Below are positions 1-5,706 of a stretch of 6,636 nt of DNA, piece after piece. The position numbers were made by a program, and so were the translations under genes. The stretch is from NCBI GenBank assembly GCA_938005655.1, contig CALLNA010000238.1, positions 1 through 6,636 of the forward strand, given 5' to 3'. Numbering within the stretch: position 1 is the first letter of the stretch; the number at the start of each line of letters is the position of its first letter. The notes under the pieces are model-generated. The model did no database searches and was not told the origin of the DNA. It saw only the letters and a list, made by a program, of their open reading frames with translations. Source of the DNA: an uncultured Novosphingobium sp. (GTDB lineage Bacteria; Pseudomonadota; Alphaproteobacteria; Sphingomonadales; Sphingomonadaceae).

Positions 1-2
1 GC

Positions 3-1576
3 GTCGAACCCGCCCGACTTGAAGCTCCGCTTGTAGGAGGCGAAGACCATCAGGTCGGGGTTGGGCTTGTAGCTGACGGTGATCTCGGGCGAGAAGTTGT
101 CGAACGTCAGTTGCGGGTTCGGCCCGCCCGGATAGCCGGCGAGCTTGGTGACGTCGATGCCGGCGCTGGTGAAGTCGAGCAGGCGCTTGACCTCGTGGGT
201 GTAGCGGCCGCCGGCGGTGATCTCGATCTCCGGTATCGGCTTCCACAGCAATTGCCCGAAGGCCGAGAAGCTCTCCTGCTTCTGGTTGGTCGATTCGACC
301 GGCAGGACGCCCAGCGTGATCGGCGTGCCGATGAAGGTGCGGGTATAGAGCTCGCGGAACTCGTAGAAGCCGCCGACGAGGAAGTTGACCGGCCCGTCGA
401 AGCTCGAACGCAGGCGGATTTCCTGGGTGATCTGGTCGGAGTTGAACAGCACGTCGAAGCCGTTGACGCTGGAGATGCTGTAGCCGCCGTTGGAGGCCAG
501 GCTCTCGCGGATGCCGTAGTAGCCGGTGATCGTCGTCAGGGTCAGCGCATCGGTCAGATCGAAGTCGATCGTGCCCGTGATCAGCGTCTGCTTGTTGTTG
601 CGGAAGCCGTTGCCGTTCGTCCCCATGTATGGGTCGAGCGCGAGGAAGGCGGGCGACAGTTGCGAGGTCAGGATGCGGCCGTCGTTGGCGCAGTTGCTGG
701 CGAGGTCGGCCAGCCCCTGGCCGATGCCGTAGGGGCAGGCGGTGACGTCGCTGTAGTAGGACGGGCCGCCGTCGATCCTGGTATCGGTATAGGTGCCTTT
801 CAGCCGCACCCGGATGCCGTCGGTCGGCTTCCAGGCCAGGGTCCCGCGCAGGAAGATCTCCTCTTGGTTGGGGAAACGCTTGAGGGTCGCGGGGATGTAC
901 CCGGCGGTCGCGGGCGAATCGACCTTGATATAGCCGTTCATCCGCGAATAGCGGCCGGCGAGGCGCAGGCCGAGCGTGTCGCCGAGCGGGGCGGAGATGG
1001 TCGCCTCGGCGTATTTCTCCTGCGCCCCGATCTCGTAGCCGACGCGCCCCATGACCTCGAGCCGGTCGCCGGGGTCGGCCGAGATCAGGGAGATGATGCC
1101 GGCGCTGGAGTTCTTGCCGAAGAACAGCGCCTGGGGTCCGCGCAGGACCTCGATCTGCTGAGGTCGAGCTGGGCCGCGCGCAGGAGCTGGGCGGTGCTGA
1201 TCGGCACGCCGTCGACGTTGAGCGAGACCGCCTGGTCGATGAACGGCTGGCTGTCGCCCGAGCCGATGCCGCGGAGCGAGATCGAGCCGCCGACCGAGCC
1301 CGAGGCCTCGCCGGTGAACATGCCGGGGGTGAGCTGGGCGATCGTGGCGATGCCTTTCACCCCGTAGCGGTCGAGCAGCGCGTCGTTGAGCACGGTGATC
1401 GCGACCGGAGTGCTCTGCGCGGTCTCCTCGCGGCGGCGGGCGGTGACGATGATGTCGTTCTCGTCGACGGTCGCGGCCGTCGCCTCTTCGGGCGCGCTCT
1501 GCGCCAGGGCGGGTGCCGCCATGCCGGCGAGCGAGCCGAGCAGCGACGTGGCCAGCAGATATGCGGAATGCCTCAT
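3..1576 (-). pseudogene. TonB-dependent outer-membrane receptor, frameshifted and 3'-truncated by window edge
   Basis: Outer-membrane beta-barrel receptor that takes up a ligand using TonB-ExbB-ExbD energy. Seen: a Sec signal peptide (residues 1-26, ending APALAQ), a TonB-box-like DIIVTARRREE (41-51), then a plug domain with QLTPG, SLRGIG and VDGVPIS. At residue 139 the frame is lost: the coding strand reads GACCTC-AGCAG where GACCTCCAGCAG would be expected, so one C is missing at about 1160. The original frame stops at 1085. Restoring the base gives QQIEVLRGPQALFFGKNSSA, a textbook end of plug. From there 386 codons (1160 down to 3) stay open and read as barrel strands ending YKRSFKSGGFD, so roughly 525 residues are visible. 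The family is usually 700-850 residues, so the C-terminal barrel lies outside the window. The start at 1576 has a strong Shine-Dalgarno (1582-1590). It lies 93 nt downstream of the CoA ligase. The ligand is unknown. Either a real pseudogene or a base-calling error. Confidence 0.9.
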
Positions 1577-1581
1577 CCGGT

Positions 1582-1590
1582 TCCTCCCTC
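1582..1590 (-). promoter_or_regulatory. Shine-Dalgarno of the TonB-dependent receptor gene
   Basis: On the minus strand these bases read GAGGGAGGA, ending five bases before the ATG at 1576. This is a near-ideal Shine-Dalgarno. It fixes the receptor start at the methionine that opens the signal peptide. Confidence 0.75.
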
Positions 1591-1602
1591 ATTGGAACTT
1601 CA

Positions 1603-1618
1603 GTGTCAATTATGGCAC
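1603..1618. promoter_or_regulatory. imperfect palindrome over the receptor -10 box, possible operator
   Basis: The minus strand reads GTGCCA-TAAT-TGACAC. The 6-nt arms pair at 5 of 6 positions around a 4-nt AT centre. It overlaps the putative -10 hexamer (1609-1614), the usual location for a repressor operator. The half-site GTGTCA recurs at the matching position in front of the CoA ligase (3265-3270). No regulator gene is present in the window, so the binding protein is unknown. Confidence 0.35.
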
Positions 1619-1638
1619 TTACATACCGGATTTGGCAA
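1609..1638 (-). promoter_or_regulatory. putative sigma-70-like promoter of the TonB-dependent receptor
   Basis: The minus strand has TTGCCA (1633-1638) as a -35 candidate, an 18-nt spacer and CATAAT (1609-1614) as a -10 candidate. It sits in the 93-nt gap between the CoA ligase stop and the receptor start. Transcription would begin around 1602, giving a leader of roughly 25 nt. The 30-nt block matches the block in front of the CoA ligase at 19 positions with identical spacing, which raises confidence above that from either hexamer pair alone. Confidence 0.5.
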
Positions 1639-1669
1639 CGGCCTCAAGATGCTGCGGGGCGCGATCGGA

Positions 1670-3229
1670 TCAGGCCGGGCTCGTGCCCGCGTAGCGCGCC
1701 CGCAACGCCTGCTTGTCGGGCTTGCCGACCGCGGTCTGGGGGATACGGTCGAGGAATTCGACCGCCTTGGGCGCCTGGTAGGAGCCCTTGCGCGCCACCA
1801 CCGCGGCGATCAGTGCGGCGGCGTCCACCGCCATGCCGGGCTTCGGCACGACGCAGGCGGTGACGGCCTCGCCCCATTTGGCATGGGGCACGCCGATCAC
1901 CGCGACCTGGGCGACGGCCGGGTGCTCGCCGATCACGTCCTCGATCTCGCGCGGGTAGATGTTGAACCCTCCCGAGACGATCATGTCCCTGGTCCGGTCG
2001 ACGATCCGCAGGAACCCTTGCGCGTCGCGCACCGCGACGTCGCCGGTGTGGAGCCAGCCGCCGCGCAGGGCCTCGGCGGTCAGCTCGGGCTCGCCGCGGT
2101 AGCCGTCCATCACCAGCGGACCGCGCACGCAGATCTCGCCGGGCTCGCCGTCGGGGACGGGGCGGCCCGCGCCGTCCTGGAGCTGGATGTGCGCCCAGGG
2201 CGTCGGCCGGCCGCAGCTGGCGAGGCGCTGGAGGTCGGCCGCGTCATGGTCGCGCTTGCGCAGCATGGTCAGGGCCATCGGCGCCTCGGACTGGCCGTAG
2301 AACTGCATGAAGACCGGGCCGATCCGCGCTATCGCCTCGCGCAGCCGCGCCGGGGAGATCGCCGAGGCGCCGTAGAACACCGTCTCCAGGCTGGAGAGGT
2401 CGAACTCGCCGAAGCGCGGGTGGTCGAGCAGGGCGTAGATCATCGTCGGCACCAGCATCATGCAGTTGATCCGGTAGTCCTGGATCGCCCGCATCACCGC
2501 GACCGGCTCGAAGCCCGGCAGCACCAGCAGCTCGCCGCCCTTGAGCAGTGTCGGCAGGATCATCGCCGACCCGGCGTGGCTCAGCGGCGCGCAGGACAGG
2601 ACGCGCGGCGGCTCCGGCCATTCCCATTCGCTCATCATCACCTGGAGCACGGCGATGCCGACGCGCTGGATCGAGGCGAGCGCCTTGGGCCTGCCCGTGG
2701 TCCCGCCCGAATAGCCGAGGCGCATCACGTCGCCCGGCGCGACCACCGGGGCGACGAGCGGCTGCGGCGCGAAGCGCGCGGTGAGGCGGCCGATGTCCTC
2801 GGCCAGGGTGCTGCGCCCGATCGCGAGCAGCCTGAGGCCAGGCACGGCGCGGGCGATGTCGCGGGCGCGATCCTCGAACCGGCCCGCATCGAAGACCAGC
2901 AGCTCGACGCCTGCGTCGCGCACGACGTGGAGATGATCGGCCAGGCCGCCCAGCGGATGCATCGGCACCTGGACCGCCGCGAGGATCTGGCAGGCGTGGC
3001 CGACGTGCAGCACCTCCGGGCAATTGGGCGAGACCAGCCCGACCCGCGTGCCCTTGCCGACGCCCTGGGCGGCCAGCGCCTGGACGAAGCGGCTGGTCTC
3101 CTCGCGCACCTCGCGCACCGTCAGCGTCGGCCCGCCGAGCAGGTGGAGCAGCGGGCGGTCGTCGTCGCCGGCGAGGGCGTTGACCAGGAGGTCCGGCGTA
3201 TAGAGCGGCCGGTGCAGCGCGTCGGAAAT
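1670..3229 (-). CDS. class I adenylate-forming acyl-CoA synthetase (AMP-dependent CoA ligase)
   Basis: Cytosolic enzyme that activates a carboxylic acid with ATP and joins it to coenzyme A, releasing AMP and PPi. Numbered from 3229 (519 aa, normal length): phosphate-binding loop YSGGTTGRPK at 173-182, YGQSEAP at 311-317, TGD at 395-397, RTRDMIVSGGFNIYPREIE at about 412-430, and the C-terminal catalytic lysine in QTAVGKPDK (K503). All core family motifs are intact. The substrate is not predictable; fatty, alicyclic and aromatic acids are all possible. Start choice: the family-like N-terminus SDALHRPLYTPDLLVNAL is in frame and extends to an ATT codon at 3229, which has GGGAGG five bases upstream. 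No ATG, GTG or TTG lies in frame between 3229 and the GTG at 3118, or close upstream of 3229. Starting at 3118 would cut 37 residues from the N-terminal domain. The gene has its own promoter-like upstream gap, and the TonB receptor follows after 93 nt. Confidence 0.93.
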   Translation of the reverse strand: MSDALHRPLYTPDLLVNALAGDDDRPLLHLLGGPTLTVREVREETSRFVQALAAQGVGKGTRVGLVSPNCPEVLHVGHACQILAAVQVPMHPLGGLADHLHVVRDAGVELLVFDAGRFEDRARDIARAVPGLRLLAIGRSTLAEDIGRLTARFAPQPLVAPVVAPGDVMRLGYSGGTTGRPKALASIQRVGIAVLQVMMSEWEWPEPPRVLSCAPLSHAGSAMILPTLLKGGELLVLPGFEPVAVMRAIQDYRINCMMLVPTMIYALLDHPRFGEFDLSSLETVFYGASAISPARLREAIARIGPVFMQFYGQSEAPMALTMLRKRDHDAADLQRLASCGRPTPWAHIQLQDGAGRPVPDGEPGEICVRGPLVMDGYRGEPELTAEALRGGWLHTGDVAVRDAQGFLRIVDRTRDMIVSGGFNIYPREIEDVIGEHPAVAQVAVIGVPHAKWGEAVTACVVPKPGMAVDAAALIAAVVARKGSYQAPKAVEFLDRIPQTAVGKPDKQALRARYAGTSPA

Positions 3230-3234
3230 GGGGG

Positions 3235-3240
3235 CCTCCC
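3235..3240 (-). promoter_or_regulatory. Shine-Dalgarno that supports the ATT start of the CoA ligase
   Basis: The minus strand reads GGGAGG here, then five C bases, then ATT-TCC-GAC. A strong ribosome-binding site at normal distance from an ATT, with family-like protein sequence beginning immediately, is the main reason for placing the start at 3229. The alternative GTG at 3118 lies inside conserved coding sequence. Confidence 0.6.
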
Positions 3241-3260
3241 GGAAGAATCGTCTCCGCCGT

Positions 3261-3290
3261 AGAATGACACCAATGTTCCGTATTGCGCAA
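3261..3290 (-). promoter_or_regulatory. putative promoter of the CoA ligase gene
   Basis: The minus strand has TTGCGC (3285-3290), an 18-nt spacer and CATTCT (3261-3266), inside the 90-nt gap between the second NTF2-like gene and the ligase. Hexamer quality is modest. The block shares 19 of 30 bases and the exact spacing with the block in front of the TonB receptor (1609-1638), including TTGC, AAT, CGG and GTG-CAT. The predicted leader is about 25 nt. Confidence 0.45.
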
Positions 3291-3319
3291 GATGGCGTGC
3301 GGCGCGATCCCGCGTCCGC

Positions 3320-3793
3320 CTACTCCCGCGTCCCCGCGATCGGGTTGCCGAACAGGCTGTCGGGCGAGCGCCAGTCCTCGCGCACCCGGCGGTGGGCGAT
3401 CAGCCAGAGGTCGCCGACCTTGCGGAAGCGGTCGAGGTAGTAGCCGGCATGGTCTGGCCCGACGTCGGTCCAGGCGGTCCAGTAGGTCCGCGCATCGGCG
3501 GTGTCCGGCCCGGTCAGGTCGATCTTCGAGGTCGAGAGGTGGTGCCGGGCGAATGTCGCCCGGTGGACGCCGCCCTGCATGGTCGCGTCGAGCCAGCGCT
3601 GCTGCCAGGCGCGGATCGCGGCGCGGCCCTCGTAGCGGAAGGCGAAGGCCGGGTTCCTGTGCTCGGCCTCCATGATCCCGTCCTCGGTGAAGCAGGACAC
3701 GTAGTCGTCGATCCGCAGGCGGTCGCCGCTGACGTTGTATTTCGCCAAGGTGTCGCGGATCGCCTCGCGGGCGAGGAGCGCGTCGAGCGTCAT
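3320..3793 (-). CDS. NTF2/SnoaL-like domain protein (second of a coupled pair)
   Basis: A 157-aa protein with the size and pattern of the SnoaL-like/NTF2 fold, a cone-shaped alpha+beta barrel used by small dehydratases, isomerases, cyclases and dioxygenase beta subunits. Seen: an N-terminal helical stretch LLAREAIRDTLAKYNVSGDR (residues 5-24), then YVSCFTEDGIME, a central RHHLSTSKIDL, and a C-terminal strand pair GYYLDRFRKVGDLWLIAHRR. The acidic residues after DRLRID and the RHHL histidines are where family members often carry pocket residues, but no specific activity can be assigned. Its ATG shares one base with the TGA of the preceding NTF2-like gene (TGATG), so translation is probably coupled and the two products may form a heteromer or act in sequence. 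It is the last gene before the 90-nt gap that holds the ligase promoter. It differs clearly in sequence from its partner and is not a recent duplicate. Confidence 0.87.
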   Translation of the reverse strand: MTLDALLAREAIRDTLAKYNVSGDRLRIDDYVSCFTEDGIMEAEHRNPAFAFRYEGRAAIRAWQQRWLDATMQGGVHRATFARHHLSTSKIDLTGPDTADARTYWTAWTDVGPDHAGYYLDRFRKVGDLWLIAHRRVREDWRSPDSLFGNPIAGTRE

Positions 3794-4287
3794 CAGATCG
3801 CCAGGACCTTGCGCATCGTCGCGTGGCTCTCCTCGCTGCCGTCGAGCGCGCGGTTGAAGCGCTCGACGATCCGCCAGCCGTCTTCGGTCCGGCGCAGGGT
3901 CCAGTGGTTCACCGCCGCGCGCCAGAGGAACCAGCGCTCACCCTCGCGCAGGATCACCACCGAATAGCCGACCGCCTGGGCCTCGTCGCCGTCCACGGTG
4001 ATCTTCGGCGTCGCGGTCAGGTGTGCGCAGCCGGTGTTGACGAGGTCGAGATGGCCCGGCCAGCTATACATGCCGGCCACCTCGTCCGGTGCGGCGAGGC
4101 GCTTGGTCCCGCCGTCGGGCAGGGTGAAGTTGTAGCCGCCGCCCTCGACCCACAGCTTGCCGGCGGGCTCGGCCGTGGCGCTGGCCACCAGGGGGCCGTA
4201 GGTGTTGAGGAGGTTGAGGATCTCCAGGTGATCCTCCGCCTTGCGGAGCCGCGCCTCGAGCGCGGCCAGGCGCCGTTCGGTGTCCAT
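3793..4287 (-). CDS. NTF2/SnoaL-like domain protein (first of a coupled pair)
   Basis: A 164-aa NTF2-fold protein of the SnoaL-like group. Seen: a charged N-terminal helix likely to form a short coiled coil (ERRLAALEARLRKAEDHLEI, residues 4-23), then LLNTYGPLVAS, WPGHLDLVNTGCAHLTATPK with a possible pocket histidine, GDEAQAVGYSVVILREGERWFLW, and the typical last strands NHWTLRRTEDGWRIVERF. The frame stays open upstream to 4734, but that extension runs antiframe through the dehydrogenase and has no family-like sequence. The start at 4287 sits next to GGACC/AAAGGA-type ribosome-binding bases (4292-4300), 11 nt after the dehydrogenase stop. The gene is therefore in one operon with the dehydrogenase (4299-5060), and its TGA overlaps the next ATG by one base. 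It could be a dehydratase, isomerase or ligand-binding partner; the sequence does not decide. Confidence 0.88.
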   Translation of the reverse strand: MDTERRLAALEARLRKAEDHLEILNLLNTYGPLVASATAEPAGKLWVEGGGYNFTLPDGGTKRLAAPDEVAGMYSWPGHLDLVNTGCAHLTATPKITVDGDEAQAVGYSVVILREGERWFLWRAAVNHWTLRRTEDGWRIVERFNRALDGSEESHATMRKVLAI

Positions 4288-4298
4288 TGCCGGTCCTT

Positions 4299-5060
4299 TC
4301 AGGAGATCGAGAAGCCCGCGTCGACGGCGAGCTGCTGGTTGGTGACTTTCGCCGCCGCGGGCGAGGCGAAGAACAGCACCGCCGCGCCGAGGTCGCGCCC
4401 GTCGCACAGGCCGAAGGGCGAGCGGCGGTGGCCCGGCCCCTCCGGGCGTGGCCCCTTGGCGTGGATCGCGCCGGGGGTCGCCGCGCCGCCGGGCAGCACG
4501 GTGTTGACGGTGATGCCGTGGGGCGCCAGCTCCAGCGCCGCGCCCGAGCCGAAGGCGGCGAGCGAGCCCTTCGAGGCGCCGTAGGCCGCGCCGCCGACGA
4601 CCATCATCCCGCGCAGCCAGGCCGAGGCGACGTTGACGATCCGGCCGCCGTGCCCGGCGGCGATCATCGCCCTGGCCGCCTCGCGCGCCATGAGGAACGG
4701 GCCGCGGGCATTGACCGCGTGCATCCGGTCCCACTCGGCCGCGGTGAGGTCGACCAGCATCTCGCGATCCTGGAGCCCGGCGTTGTTGACCAGGAGCCAG
4801 GGCGCGCCGTGGCGCTTGACCACCTGGGCCACGGCGGCGATGATCGAGGCCTCGTCGGCCAGGTCGACCCGCACCGCGTCGGCCTCGCGGCCCGAGGCGC
4901 GCAGGCTTTCCGCCATGGCGGCCGCTCCGTCGAGATCGATGTCGGCGATGACCACGATCGCCCCGGCCTCGGCCAGGACCTCGCAGACCCCGACGCCGTA
5001 GCCGCTCGCTCCGCCGGTGACGATCGCCAGCTTGCCGGACAGGCTGAATCCTTCGAACAT
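4299..5060 (-). CDS. short-chain dehydrogenase/reductase (classical SDR, probably NAD-dependent)
   Basis: A 253-aa cytosolic oxidoreductase with a Rossmann fold that interconverts an alcohol and a ketone. Seen: cofactor-binding TGGASGYG (residues 15-22), Asp40 at the end of the second strand (VVIADID), which in this family favours NAD(H) over NADP(H), Asp66 in VDLAD, NNAG at 92-95, and the catalytic residues Asn117, Ser146, Tyr160 and Lys164 (YGASK). The C-terminal AVDAGFSIS resembles the usual VDGG-F end. Length is typical. The loop at about 195-215 (GAATPGAIHAKGPRPEGPGH) is rich in Gly and Pro and would form the substrate lid; it gives no clear substrate. The start at 5060 has GGGGAGA a few bases upstream. 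It is the first gene of a three-gene operon with the two NTF2-like proteins, 71 nt downstream of the DoxX gene. Confidence 0.94.
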   Translation of the reverse strand: MFEGFSLSGKLAIVTGGASGYGVGVCEVLAEAGAIVVIADIDLDGAAAMAESLRASGREADAVRVDLADEASIIAAVAQVVKRHGAPWLLVNNAGLQDREMLVDLTAAEWDRMHAVNARGPFLMAREAARAMIAAGHGGRIVNVASAWLRGMMVVGGAAYGASKGSLAAFGSGAALELAPHGITVNTVLPGGAATPGAIHAKGPRPEGPGHRRSPFGLCDGRDLGAAVLFFASPAAAKVTNQQLAVDAGFSIS

Positions 5061-5065
5061 GCGCT

Positions 5066-5085
5066 CTCCCCGTAATGGCGGGGAG
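5066..5085 (-). promoter_or_regulatory. 7-bp hairpin covering the SDR Shine-Dalgarno
   Basis: On the minus strand CTCCCCG and CGGGGAG form a perfect 7-bp GC-rich stem around the 6-nt loop CCATTA. The 3' arm contains the GGGGAG that serves as Shine-Dalgarno for the dehydrogenase start at 5060. If the transcript includes this region, the ribosome site would be paired. The alternative promoter guess at 5084-5112 would start transcription inside the hairpin and remove its 5' arm. Confidence 0.4.
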
Positions 5086-5112
5086 GATGCATGGCCCCTA
5101 GGGGTGAGGCAA
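5084..5112 (-). promoter_or_regulatory. weak promoter candidate in front of the SDR operon
   Basis: The minus strand has TTGCCT (5107-5112), a 17-nt spacer and CATCCT (5084-5089). The first hexamer resembles the TTGC boxes of the ligase and receptor promoters, but the spacer is one base shorter and the interior does not match. The spacer holds the 10-nt palindrome CCCCTAGGGG (5095-5104). The operon may instead be read through from the DoxX gene. Confidence 0.2.
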
Positions 5113-5131
5113 GGGCCCGGTCAGTCCGGCT

Positions 5132-5619
5132 TCAGAACCATCGCCGCCGCGGCTCGGTCTCCACGGCGACGGGATGGGCGGCTGCCTCGGCCGCGCCCTC
5201 GGCCCGGGCGGCGCGCAGCTCGGCATCGTGGACCGCGATCTCCTCGCGGCGCTCGCGGCGGATGCGGTCCCAGCCGTACCAGATCTGGCTGTGGGCGAAG
5301 ACCAGCAGCAGGCCCCCGGCGATCGCCACGTCCTTGAGGAACATGGTCGACTGGAGCGGGGCGGTCAGCCGGTTGTGGAACAGGCGAGCAGGGTGAACAG
5401 GAAGACCAGCGGCGAGGCGATCCGCGTCATCAGCCCGAGCGCGAGGCAGATCCCGGCGATCAGCTCGAACAGGCCCGTGGGAACGGCCAGCGTGCCGGGC
5501 AGGCCGACGCCGGCGATCATCGCCGAGGTCGCGGCGACGGTCATCAGCTTGGTCGCGCCGGAGACGATGAAGATGACGGCGAGGAGGATGCGGCCGACGA
5601 CCGCGGCGATGCTCGACAT
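5132..5619 (-). pseudogene. DoxX-family inner-membrane protein, split by a one-base frameshift
   Basis: DoxX-family proteins are small four-helix inner-membrane proteins, some linked to redox or thiol stress; the exact role is often unknown. The first half (5619 down to 5365) gives MSSIAAVVGRILLAVIFIVS, SGATKL, a second hydrophobic segment GLFELIAGICLALGL, and LVFLFTLLA, then runs into CSTTG-stop. Adding one base at about 5382/5383 restores LFHNRLTAPLQST, followed by the second half (from 5344) with the family-typical MFLKDVAIAGGLLLVFAHS. The repaired protein would be 162 aa. After the last helix there is a charged tail of about 50 residues rich in Arg, Glu and Ala, longer than in many family members. 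The start at 5619 has GGGAGA (5627-5632) upstream. It is either a recent pseudogene or a base-calling error. It lies 71 nt upstream of the dehydrogenase, and whether it belongs to that operon is unclear. Confidence 0.82.
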
Positions 5620-5706
5620 GACGCGCTCTCCCAGAGGCTCTGCCGGAAAAGCGCGTCGGGCGAGGGTTGGTTCCCTGGTTGGCGCTCCGACCCGGTCGCG
5701 GACTTT

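Noticed and set aside
111..1367. Long plus-strand open frame (418 codons)
   Set aside because: It is antisense to the TonB receptor, which has coherent family sequence on the minus strand. The product is a low-complexity run rich in Gly, Ala, Asp and Val, with no domain pattern. Such open antisense frames are expected in high-GC genes.
1670..3118. GTG at 3118 as the ligase start
   Set aside because: It would drop 37 residues of family-like N-terminal sequence, and there is no good ribosome-binding site before it. The ATT at 3229 has GGGAGG at proper distance.
1568..3262. Long plus-strand open frame (564 codons)
   Set aside because: It lies opposite the CoA ligase, whose motifs are all intact on the minus strand. 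The plus-strand product is rich in Arg, His, Asp and Ala without recognisable domains.
2244..3290. Minus-strand frame overlapping the N-terminal half of the ligase
   Set aside because: It is the ligase read out of frame; the product is an Arg/Pro/Ala-rich low-complexity string.
3793..4734. Longer version of the first NTF2-like protein starting at 4734
   Set aside because: The extra 149 codons run out of frame through the dehydrogenase and look like shadow sequence. The ATG at 4287 has ribosome-binding bases and begins the real domain.
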